Shown here: piece after piece, positions 41,262 through 51,731 of the stretch
How positions within the stretch are numbered: the stretch's first letter is position 1
How the letters are laid out: each line of letters begins with the position of its first letter
Source: Paenibacillus sp. DCT19
GTDB lineage: Bacteria; Bacillota; Bacilli; Paenibacillales; Paenibacillaceae
Direction of reading: 5' to 3'
NCBI RefSeq assembly: GCF_003268635.1
Contig: NZ_CP029639.1
Location: forward strand, 2,367,501-2,431,500
Length of the DNA: 64,000 bases
Translations under genes and position numbers: made by a program
The notes under the pieces: model-generated
Seen by the model: only the letters and a program-made list of their open reading frames with translations
Databases searched by the model: none
Told to the model about the DNA's origin: nothing

Positions 41262-41275
41262 AGCAACCGCTTTCA
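41262..41275. promoter_or_regulatory. Candidate cre box 2 upstream of the sugar ABC operon
   Basis: The minus strand reads TGAAAGCGGTTGCT, a close CcpA operator match. It is about 50 bp before the start codon, so a bound repressor there would block transcription. Confidence 0.6.
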
Positions 41276-41326
41276 GAAAACGCAAACAAACTTACACACA
41301 AAGAGGTCGAAGGGGAGTTGAATGAT

Positions 41327-42619
41327 TTGAAAAAAATGTGGGTATTGATGCTCGCTACAGTATTGTTATTGTCCGCATGTTCATCCGGCGGTGGCGGAGG
41401 TTCAACAGCTAGTGGCGGTGACGAGAAAGCAAATGAAATCACAATTTGGGCTTGGGACAAAGCATTTAACGTTGCTGCAATGGAAACAGCAAAAGAAGCA
41501 TATGCAAAAGTAAATCCTGATCTGAAAGTTAACATCATTGAGTACGCGCAAGCGGACATCATTCAAAAGCTGAACACTGGACTTAACTCCGGAACAAGCA
41601 GCGGTCTTCCAAACATCGTTCTGATTGAAGATTACCGTGCACAAAGCTTCCTGAATGCATATCCTGATGCATTTAAAGATTTGTCTTCTTCCATCACGGC
41701 TTCCGATTTTGCAGATTACAAACTCGGACCAACAGCATTTGATGGTAAACAATACGGCGTACCATTTGACTCCGGCGTTGCAGGTCTCTACTACAGAACA
41801 GACTTGCTGGAGCAAGCAGGTTACAAAGCTGCTGACTTGCAAGACATCACTTGGGATGACTACATCGAAATCGGTAAAGCTGTAAAAGAGAAAACAGGTA
41901 AAGAACTTCTTTCTCTTGATCCAAATGACCTCGGAATCATTCGTATGATGATTCAAACAGCAGGTAAATGGTATTCAGCTGAAGATGGTAAAACACCTGA
42001 CTTGGCAAACAACGCTGCTCTGAAAGAAGCTTTCACAACTTACAAAGCGATGATGGATGCAAACATTGTTAAATTGCACTCTGACTGGAGCCAATTCATT
42101 GCAAACATGAACAACGGTAGCGTAGCTTCAGTTCCAACTGGTAACTGGATCTCACCTTCTATTCGTCAAGAAGCTTCCCAGTCCGGCCAATGGGCTGTAG
42201 CTCCTATGCCAAAAATGGCTGGTCAACCAAACTCTGTACACGCAACAAACTTGGGTGGTAGCTCATGGTATGTAATGGATGTTCCTGGTGCAGATCAAGC
42301 TGCTGACTTCATGGCAAAAACATTTGGTTCTGACAAACAATTGTATCAAGATTTGTTGAACAACATCGGTGCAATCGGTACGTACAAACCAGCAGTTGAT
42401 GGTGAAGCTTATGCTAAAGCAGATGAATTCTTCAGCGGACAAAAAATCTTCACTGATTTCGCTAACTGGACTACAGAAATTCCAAGCGTAAACTACGGTA
42501 TCAACACTTATGCAATCGAAGATATCCTGGTTGTTGAAATGCAAAACTTCCTGAACGGCAAAGCAATTGACGACGTTCTGGCTGATGCACAAAAACAAGC
42601 TGAAGCACAATTTAACTAA
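41327..42619 (+). CDS. Sugar ABC transporter substrate-binding lipoprotein
   Basis: About 430 residues. The start TTG 41327 gives MKKMWVLMLATVLLLSACSS, a lipoprotein signal with lipobox LSAC; AGGGGAG lies 9 nt upstream. Alternatives are TTG 41318 and ATG 41336. The mature protein is a cluster B (MalE/UgpB-like) binding protein: ITIWAWDKAFNVAAMETAKE, IVLIEDYRAQSFLNAYPDAF, YGVPFDSGVAGLYYRTDLLE and VPTGNWISPSIRQ. It is tethered to the outer face of the membrane and delivers oligosaccharides to the two permeases that follow. No ATPase gene is present; such systems usually share the MsmX ATPase. The downstream GH2 enzyme suggests beta-galactosides as ligand. Confidence 0.93.
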   Translation: MKKMWVLMLATVLLLSACSSGGGGGSTASGGDEKANEITIWAWDKAFNVAAMETAKEAYAKVNPDLKVNIIEYAQADIIQKLNTGLNSGTSSGLPNIVLIEDYRAQSFLNAYPDAFKDLSSSITASDFADYKLGPTAFDGKQYGVPFDSGVAGLYYRTDLLEQAGYKAADLQDITWDDYIEIGKAVKEKTGKELLSLDPNDLGIIRMMIQTAGKWYSAEDGKTPDLANNAALKEAFTTYKAMMDANIVKLHSDWSQFIANMNNGSVASVPTGNWISPSIRQEASQSGQWAVAPMPKMAGQPNSVHATNLGGSSWYVMDVPGADQAADFMAKTFGSDKQLYQDLLNNIGAIGTYKPAVDGEAYAKADEFFSGQKIFTDFANWTTEIPSVNYGINTYAIEDILVVEMQNFLNGKAIDDVLADAQKQAEAQFN

Positions 42620-42638
42620 GATATCCAAGGTAACTTAT

Positions 42639-42716
42639 AGAACCCTATGAAACTCGGAGCCATCTCTCATGTCCGGTAGAAGTCGACTGGAAATGACGAG
42701 AGGCTCTGTGGGTTCT
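42639..42716 (+). promoter_or_regulatory. Intercistronic hairpin between binding protein and permease genes
   Basis: AGAACCC pairs with GGGTTCT and GGAGCC with GGCTCT in a long branched stem, with no following T run. Such structures commonly stabilise the upstream message so the binding protein exceeds the permeases. Confidence 0.5.
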
Positions 42717-42749
42717 ACCCATGTTCCATGGAGAGAGAGGAGCCATACT

Positions 42750-43649
42750 GTGAAAGCCATGAATACAGGAGACAGTCTCCAAAAGAAAAATAATTTGACT
42801 GGATGGGCTTTTGTTTTGCTGGCTGTTGTCGGAATCGTTGCATTTTACTTCTATCCGATGATCCAAGCGCTGCTCTTATCTTTCAAGTCTGGTGTAGGAG
42901 CCAATCTTGAATTTACGGGCCTTTCTAACTACAAAAGGTTGTTCATTGATACAACGTTCCGTACAGCATTATTCAATACGTTTATTTACTTGATCATTCA
43001 AGTTCCTGTAATGATTATTCTCGGTTTGTTTATTTCCGTATTGCTGAATGACAGCACACTGCGCTTCCGGAGCTTCTTCCGTACAGCGATTTTCTTGCCT
43101 TGTGTAACTTCACTTGTAGCTTACTCTGTTGTATTCAAATATTTGTTTGCTCCAGATGGTATGGTTAACCAAGCATTAATGGGCTTGCACATTATTGGCG
43201 ATCCTATTCAATGGATTACAGACCCATTCTGGGCTAAAATTACGATCATAATCGCCGTTACTTGGCGTTGGACCGGATATAATATGATTTTCTATCTGTC
43301 ATCTTTGCAAAACATCGATCAATCGATCTATGAAGCAGCAAGAATTGACGGAGCCAATGCATTCACTCAATTTTTCAAAATCACAGTACCTTTGCTTAAA
43401 CCGATCATCCTCTTCACATCGATCACATCAACAATTGGTACATTGCAGATCTTCGATGAGATTATGAATATTACTAAAGGTGGTCCGGGTAACGCGACCA
43501 TGTCGATTTCACAATACATCTACAACCTTTCGTTCAAATATTCACCGGACTTCGGTTATGCAGCAACGGTTTCATATTCCATCGTAATTTTGATCATTAT
43601 ATTGTCCATTATCCAGTTTAAAGTGGCAGGTGATAATAAAAATGGCTAA
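42750..43649 (+). CDS. Sugar ABC transporter permease 1 (MalF-like)
   Basis: About 299 residues with six membrane spans. The start GTG 42750 has AGAGGAG 8 nt upstream; the frame extends further upstream but without a ribosome-binding site. The EAA loop is YEAARIDGANAFTQFFKITVPLLKP, matching the EAAxxDGA...PL consensus for contact with the ATPase. The first span is WAFVLLAVVGIVAFYFYPMI. It partners with the next gene, which overlaps its end by 8 bp. Confidence 0.93.
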   Translation: MKAMNTGDSLQKKNNLTGWAFVLLAVVGIVAFYFYPMIQALLLSFKSGVGANLEFTGLSNYKRLFIDTTFRTALFNTFIYLIIQVPVMIILGLFISVLLNDSTLRFRSFFRTAIFLPCVTSLVAYSVVFKYLFAPDGMVNQALMGLHIIGDPIQWITDPFWAKITIIIAVTWRWTGYNMIFYLSSLQNIDQSIYEAARIDGANAFTQFFKITVPLLKPIILFTSITSTIGTLQIFDEIMNITKGGPGNATMSISQYIYNLSFKYSPDFGYAATVSYSIVILIIILSIIQFKVAGDNKNG

Positions 43650-44472
43650 AGCTAAAGCAAAACGGATTTTCACATATGTGTTCTTATCCATCGTCGCGTT
43701 TATATCCATTTTCCCATTTTTCTGGATGCTGGTCAGTGCAACAAATGCATCAGTTGATGTAACGAAGGGCAGATTGCTGCCAGGTTCAGCTTTCCTTGAT
43801 AACTTCAGCAAATTGCTTGATTCAACAAATCTAGTGCAGGCTCTGGGGAACTCAGCTCTGATTTCAATTATCTCCACTGTATTGGCATTGTTAATTGGTT
43901 CCATGGCTGGTTATGGTTTCGAAGTATACCGTACGAAGTCCCGTGATATCGTGTTTAATATTCTATTGTTGTCCATGATGATTCCATTTGCAGCGATCAT
44001 GGTACCACTATATCGTATGTTTGCAACGATCTCTGGAGTTACTCCAGTTATCGGTATTAACACGATGGCAGCTGTTATTCTGCCAACCATCGCAACAGCG
44101 TTCCTGATCTTCTTCTTCCGTCAGAACACCAAAATGTTCCCGAAAGATTTGCTGGAAGCTGGTCGTATTGATGGTCTGAGTGAGCTTGGGATCTTCCTGA
44201 AGATCTACATGCCAACGATGAAAACAACATATGCAGCGGCAGCAATCATCACGTTCATGAGCAGCTGGAATAACTATCTGTGGCCACTCATTGTATTGCA
44301 AACGCCTGACCAACAGACCATTCCATTGCTGATCTCGAACCTCGGTGCAGGTTACGCTCCGGATTACGGAGTAATCATGACAGCGATTGTTATTGCAACA
44401 CTGCCTACAGCAATCGTATTCTTCATCATGCAGAAACACTTTGTTGCAGGTATGGTTGGTTCCGTTAAATAA
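43642..44472 (+). CDS. Sugar ABC transporter permease 2 (MalG-like)
   Basis: 276 residues with six spans. The start ATG 43642 (MAKAKAKRIFTYVF) is preceded by AGGTG and lies inside the end of permease 1. The EAA loop is LLEAGRIDGLSELGIFLKIYMP. The end QKHFVAGMVGSVK is typical of MalG-like proteins. With permease 1 it forms the membrane channel of the importer. The ATPase subunit is absent here. Confidence 0.93.
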   Translation: MAKAKAKRIFTYVFLSIVAFISIFPFFWMLVSATNASVDVTKGRLLPGSAFLDNFSKLLDSTNLVQALGNSALISIISTVLALLIGSMAGYGFEVYRTKSRDIVFNILLLSMMIPFAAIMVPLYRMFATISGVTPVIGINTMAAVILPTIATAFLIFFFRQNTKMFPKDLLEAGRIDGLSELGIFLKIYMPTMKTTYAAAAIITFMSSWNNYLWPLIVLQTPDQQTIPLLISNLGAGYAPDYGVIMTAIVIATLPTAIVFFIMQKHFVAGMVGSVK

Positions 44473-44520
44473 TGAAAACAGCATAAACGTCCAGTATGGA
44501 CAGAGTGCAAGAGGAGAGAA

Positions 44521-44560
44521 GAGGACGCCAGAGATGGCGTGCCTCTGTCTTTCTGTTTGT
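44521..44560 (+). terminator. Hairpin between permease 2 and the GH2 gene
   Basis: GAGG-ACGCCA pairs with TGGCGT-G-CCTC around GAGA, followed by a T-rich stretch. It may act as a weak or partial terminator within the operon. Confidence 0.55.
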
Positions 44561-44599
44561 TTATGAAAATCCGTTGTGGAGAATGTATTTTAGAGATAA

Positions 44600-47680
<3,081 letters not shown>

Positions 47681-47696
47681 TAGTAATAAGTAAATA

Positions 47697-47735
47697 AAAG
47701 AGGTCTCCATCAGATGGAGGCCTCTTCTATTTGTA
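47697..47735 (+). terminator. Intrinsic terminator after the GH2 gene
   Basis: AAGAGGTCTCCAT pairs with ATGGAGGCCTCTT (one mismatch) around a small loop, followed by a T-rich tail. Confidence 0.85.
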
Positions 47736-47833
47736 TACGCTAAGGCGGACGAACATTTTTCCAATGAAACCGTATCTATACAAACTCGTATTAAATTAGA
47801 TAGTAGACATCGTATGATGGAGGGGATTACTTG

Positions 47834-48139
47834 ATGAGTAGAAAAGCGAAAACGGGTGTGTGGGTTACCTCTTTAGCTGTACTTGGTATTATTGTGGGGT
47901 GCTTCATATGGTATTTCAATACCGCTTCCGGAGAACGTGCACTCAAAACGATGAGATCAAATAATGCGGGCGGGCTTGAACGAGTAGTTAAGGTATACAG
48001 TGATTCGGGTGAGTTGATTCATACGTACGAGGGCAAAATTGACCTACAGGATACGGAGTATGGTAATAAAGTATTGTTTGATCTGGATGGTAAACGTATC
48101 GTTATCTATAATGCGACGGTAATTAGTGAGGAGAAGTGA
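47834..48139 (+). CDS. Small membrane-anchored protein of unknown function
   Basis: A 101-residue protein. A single N-terminal span (GVWVTSLAVLGIIVGCFIWY) is followed by an extracytoplasmic domain with beta-strand-like pattern: VVKVYSDSGELIHTYEGKID and VLFDLDGKRIVIYNATVI. The domain resembles small secreted or anchored proteins found in mobile elements of Gram-positive bacteria, but I cannot name a family. ATG 47834 has GGAGGGG 8 nt upstream. It opens an accessory cassette that continues with two small membrane proteins, a LytTR regulator, an ABC exporter and a SecA paralogue. Confidence 0.75.
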   Translation: MSRKAKTGVWVTSLAVLGIIVGCFIWYFNTASGERALKTMRSNNAGGLERVVKVYSDSGELIHTYEGKIDLQDTEYGNKVLFDLDGKRIVIYNATVISEEK

Positions 48140-48193
48140 GGTAATTATTAATGTAACGGACGTAATACCTTCTTCTGAAAAGGAGGCATTGTT

Positions 48194-48478
48194 GTGAACA
48201 CGGGAATAGTGCTGCTTACGATACTTGGCATGATTGCCTTTTACGGATTAATTGGTTATTTCCTGATTGGATATGTGGCTAGGAAAATATGGAGGCACTC
48301 TTTAGATCGTTATCGAATTATACAGATCCTCCTTGTTCTATCCATCGTCTTTGTCATCGTGCAAGCCATTCGATATCAAAGCTGGACTTTGGCATTACCT
48401 ATAACAGGTATTCTGGTGCCTATGATTAGTATGATGACAACGTATAGGAGAAAACAAGCAAAAAAGAATATGGGATAA
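48194..48478 (+). CDS. Small membrane protein (paralogue 1)
   Basis: 94 residues from GTG 48194 with AAAGGAGG upstream. It has one N-terminal span (VLLTILGMIAFYGLIGYFLI), a short basic loop (RKIWRHSLDRYRI), two more closely packed spans, and a basic tail RRKQAKKN. The layout and the pattern YFLI-x4-RK...QSW-L-LPI match the next gene, so the two are probably tandem duplicates. Function unknown. No similarity to known immunity or toxin families could be asserted. Confidence 0.7.
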   Translation: MNTGIVLLTILGMIAFYGLIGYFLIGYVARKIWRHSLDRYRIIQILLVLSIVFVIVQAIRYQSWTLALPITGILVPMISMMTTYRRKQAKKNMG

Positions 48479-48563
48479 ACATAAACGACAAAGCAGATGG
48501 TAGAACTTTTATTTTATTGGTAAGATAGGGAAAATAGATACGGAGTAAGGCGGGGAACTAAGA

Positions 48564-48860
48564 ATGTATTTTTTATCTGGATTCATCGTATTATTAGGTG
48601 GAATAGCGATGTTGGTCTTGTGTTGTTTGCTAGTATACTTCTTAATAGCTCTTGTTTCACGCAAAGGGTTCAAGCGGGTGCTGCAAAAACATGAGGTTAT
48701 CGAGATCATGGTGTGGACGGGGTTAGTTCTCCTGTCGTTGCTGTTGATTGTACAACAATCATGGTTAGTACTTTTACCAATCGTGTTGTTGATGACGACG
48801 ATGATCAAATTACGACGTACCAATCGGAAACTAAGAGCGGTACTTGGCGAGGACAACTAA
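48564..48860 (+). CDS. Small membrane protein (paralogue 2)
   Basis: 98 residues starting MYFLSGFIVLLGGIAMLVLC. It shares with the preceding gene the segment YFLIALVSRK, a basic loop with KHEVIEIM, a QQSWLVLLPIVLL span and a basic C-terminus (RRTNRKLRAV). The ribosome-binding site is weak (AAGGCGGGG). A terminator follows about 45 bp downstream. Function unknown; the pair may act together or as partners of the ABC transporter downstream. Confidence 0.7.
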   Translation: MYFLSGFIVLLGGIAMLVLCCLLVYFLIALVSRKGFKRVLQKHEVIEIMVWTGLVLLSLLLIVQQSWLVLLPIVLLMTTMIKLRRTNRKLRAVLGEDN

Positions 48861-48904
48861 TTATGAGTCCATATGCACAAAACACACAGCAGATTAACGA
48901 GTGA

Positions 48905-48940
48905 GGTTGACTAAATGAGCTATATTAGTCGGCCTTTTTT
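48905..48940 (+). terminator. Intrinsic terminator after the small membrane protein genes
   Basis: GGTTGACTAA pairs with TTAGTCGGCC (one G-T pair) around a 10-nt loop, followed by TTTTTT. Confidence 0.82.
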
Positions 48941-49024
48941 AGTATTGAATTAATGTAGATACATTCCTTATATGGAAGAAAAAAGGTTTTTATAATCTAC
49001 GAAGTACTAATCTGGGAGGATATT

Positions 49025-49960
49025 ATGCAATTTGAACCAATCTACACGCATGGGAAATTAACGATACCAAAGATCGAGCTCAATCTGGATAACAATCCAT
49101 TGGTTGGCATTATAACAGACTTGAAGCGAAAGCAGCTTTTGATGGATCAATTGGCCGATCATGCGCAATACCATTTGTTTCGAGTGCAACTAGGCGAATA
49201 TATGAATCTGCGAGTAGAAGAGCTAATTATGTTTTTGATCCGAGTAACGGAAAGAAATGATCATGTTGCTACGTTAATTGATTATTTTGCTCTAAAAGAA
49301 GAACGGAAAGTAAAAATGAAGCATCTAAGCTCATCGAGAAGAATGTTTGTGACATTGCTACGCGTATTTTTTGCACATCAGCCTACGCTTGTGTTGGAGG
49401 AACCATATTTTTATCTGGAAGAAGAAGATCGTCGTTCTTTCAAACGAATTTTAGATGACCTTTCGAAAGACAAACAGATCTTGATTTTAACTTCGAATTT
49501 AGAGGATGCCATGATATCTTGTGATGCGATTTATCGCCTGAACGAAGAGGGATTTCATCCATTAGATATTCGAGATACAGAAGTGGAGGAACAGGAGGTA
49601 CATGAACAAGATCAACCGAATATAACGCTGCAGAAGATTTATACGAAAAAGAATGACAAAGTCATCTTATTTAACCCGCCTGAAATTGATTATATCGAAA
49701 GTCTGAATGGTTCGATTCTTGTGCATGTTGGTGGAGAAAGTTTTGCCTGTGCTCTGACGTTAACCGAGCTTGAGCAGCGATTGTTGAACTTCGGATTTTT
49801 TAGATGTCATCGTTCCTATATTGTGAACCTACAAAAAGTTAGAGAGATTATTACTTGGACGAAGAATAGCTATAGCCTAAGATTAAATACAGGTGAAGAT
49901 GCGGTTGTCCCATTATCTCGTTCCAAATTACAAGAATTAAAAGCACATCTGAATATTTGA
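49025..49960 (+). CDS. LytTR DNA-binding regulator fused to a degenerate ABC ATPase domain
   Basis: 311 residues. The first 190 are laid out like an ABC ATPase but look catalytically dead. The Walker A site is replaced (NPLVGIITDLKRKQ), the signature is LSSSRRMFVTLLRVFF and Walker B has become LVLEEP. After an acidic linker, residues about 205-311 form a LytTR domain: YIESLNGSILVHVGGESFAC, LTELEQRLLNFGFFRCHRSY and IVNLQKVREIITWTKNSYSL. ATG 49025 follows GGGAGGA. It is the likely regulator of the ABC exporter directly downstream; three phased repeats lie in the spacer. How the dead ATPase domain senses the state of the cell or transporter is unknown. Confidence 0.88.
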   Translation: MQFEPIYTHGKLTIPKIELNLDNNPLVGIITDLKRKQLLMDQLADHAQYHLFRVQLGEYMNLRVEELIMFLIRVTERNDHVATLIDYFALKEERKVKMKHLSSSRRMFVTLLRVFFAHQPTLVLEEPYFYLEEEDRRSFKRILDDLSKDKQILILTSNLEDAMISCDAIYRLNEEGFHPLDIRDTEVEEQEVHEQDQPNITLQKIYTKKNDKVILFNPPEIDYIESLNGSILVHVGGESFACALTLTELEQRLLNFGFFRCHRSYIVNLQKVREIITWTKNSYSLRLNTGEDAVVPLSRSKLQELKAHLNI

Positions 49961-49985
49961 TTTCCGGGGAAATATTGTATTGAAT

Positions 49986-50034
49986 CCATTCAGCCCATAT
50001 GGGTACCATTCAGGCGCGAACAGCTACATTTCAG
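49986..50034. promoter_or_regulatory. Three direct repeats, possible LytTR binding sites
   Basis: CCATTCAG at 49986 and 50006 and a variant ACATTTCAG at 50026-50034 are spaced 20-21 bp. LytTR proteins bind paired direct repeats about two helical turns apart. The location just before the ABC genes supports this reading. Confidence 0.5.
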
Positions 50035-50103
50035 CGAGTTTTGATGGTTGATGGCATGCTATCTCTATATGCTGAGAACATCAACAATAAGGAAGTGATC
50101 TGA

Positions 50104-50949
50104 ATGGCCATGATTCAAGTGGAGCATATTCGAAAGAGATTTGGTGAAAAAGATGCGTTATCAGAAGTCTCTTTTTCGATTCCCCGAGGTGAAATTTTTG
50201 GTTTTCTTGGCCCGAGTGGTTCGGGAAAAACAACATTAATTAAGATATTAACTGCGCAGTTAGCCCCGACCAGCGGAAAGGCTAAGGTGTTTAACCAGTC
50301 GGCATCGATGATGTATCAATCGGCTCAGAAAATGCGCTTCGGTATGTTGTCTGATAACAGTGGTCTATATGAGAGGTTAACCGTAGAAGAAAATTTGGAG
50401 TTATATTGTCAGTTATATGATCTCTCTGCATCTTCGATTGAAAAAGTATTACAATTTGTGAACTTAAGTGGAGAACGCAAAAAGAAAATTCATCTCTTGT
50501 CAAAAGGAATGCGTCAGCGTGTTCTTTTGGCATGCGCGGTGATTCATGAGCCCGAATTATTATTTTTGGATGAACCTACCTCGGCTTTAGATCCAGTGAA
50601 TTCTTTACATATCTATAAAGGGCTGCGTTACTTAAACGAGAAAGGAACAACGATCTTCTTAACAACACACGACATGGCTGAAGCTGAATTGTTATGCGAT
50701 CGTATAGCAATTTTGTATGAAGGAAAGATTCAAACCATTGGAATGCCCAAAGAGCTAAAAAAACAACATCGTGAAAACGTCATATCTGTGGACCTATTAA
50801 ATGGAGAATCGCATGAGCTTCCAATTAGTGCAGAAACAGCTAACCTCATTGCAGATTGGATGAAACAAGGACTAATCGATCGAATAGAAACAAAAGAGCC
50901 GAGTCTTGGCGAGATCTTTATCAAACTGACAGGAAGTGAGTTACTATGA
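50104..50949 (+). CDS. ABC transporter ATP-binding protein (exporter type)
   Basis: 281 residues. Walker A is GPSGSGKTTLIKI, the signature LSKGMRQRVLLACAV, Walker B LLFLDEPTSALD and the switch His is in TTHDMAEAELL. The C-terminal extension (about 220-281) is typical of ABC-2 drug or antibiotic exporters. ATG 50104 follows AAGGAAG. The stop overlaps the permease start by 4 bp, so the subunits are translationally coupled. It lies between its probable regulator and the permease. Confidence 0.92.
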   Translation: MAMIQVEHIRKRFGEKDALSEVSFSIPRGEIFGFLGPSGSGKTTLIKILTAQLAPTSGKAKVFNQSASMMYQSAQKMRFGMLSDNSGLYERLTVEENLELYCQLYDLSASSIEKVLQFVNLSGERKKKIHLLSKGMRQRVLLACAVIHEPELLFLDEPTSALDPVNSLHIYKGLRYLNEKGTTIFLTTHDMAEAELLCDRIAILYEGKIQTIGMPKELKKQHRENVISVDLLNGESHELPISAETANLIADWMKQGLIDRIETKEPSLGEIFIKLTGSELL

Positions 50950-51653
50950 GTATCTCATTAAAACGGATTCAAGCAATATTTATTAAGGATTACAAAGAAT
51001 TCTCACGTAATTACGGCATTTCCGTTACTCTAATTATTCCAATTGTTTTTGCCTTTCTATTTCGTGGTGCTGGTTCGTCTTCGCAAGCGATTGCTTTTCT
51101 TCTCAATTGCTCATTTGTAATTCTGACTTGTCTAGCACAAGCTTGTTTAATAGCTGAAGAAAAGGAACGTAATACGTTGCGTTCTTTAATGATGACCCCT
51201 GCGACAACCACAGATGTTTTAATCGGAAAAAGTGCTTTGGTCTTTGTCATGTCTGGTGTTGTTCTCGCAGTCGTTACATACATATTGGGTTACGTACCAG
51301 CTAGTATGTGGGCGTATGTAACAGCACTTTTCATATCCACTATTCTGTATACTGCAATCGGAACCATATGTGGTTTGTTCTCTAAGACGTTACTTGAGGC
51401 ATCGTTAACTATACTTCCTGTAGCGACCATATTTGCTGGGGCGCCTTGGGGAGCGCAACTTGTGAATGACTATTCGATCTTTAAAGTGCTGGATTACATG
51501 CCAAGCAGTCAGCTTGTACATTTATTAAGTATCTCTCCTGCGGGCTATACGATGGGAGAGCTATTGAAACCACTGATCATTATTTTGGTATGGACGATTG
51601 TACTAACAATTGTATCTGTATTTCTATATGAACGACGGTTAAAGGATGAGTAG
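50946..51653 (+). CDS. ABC-2-type transporter permease
   Basis: 235 residues with about six spans: FIKDYKEFSRNYGISVTLII at the N-terminus, then VILTCLAQACLIAEEKERNT, whose EEKERNTLRSLMMTP stretch is the ABC-2 signature in such permeases. The last span is PLIIILVWTIVLTIVSVFLY. With the upstream ATPase it forms a heteromeric or homodimeric exporter, probably of a small peptide, lipid or antibiotic. The substrate is unknown. Confidence 0.9.
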   Translation: MSISLKRIQAIFIKDYKEFSRNYGISVTLIIPIVFAFLFRGAGSSSQAIAFLLNCSFVILTCLAQACLIAEEKERNTLRSLMMTPATTTDVLIGKSALVFVMSGVVLAVVTYILGYVPASMWAYVTALFISTILYTAIGTICGLFSKTLLEASLTILPVATIFAGAPWGAQLVNDYSIFKVLDYMPSSQLVHLLSISPAGYTMGELLKPLIIILVWTIVLTIVSVFLYERRLKDE

Positions 51654-51731
51654 ATAAATAAACACGTATGAAGCAATCTAATTTACTGTAGTCATCATCG
51701 AATCGTGTAGTTTTTCTAAGGAGGGCTGAAT

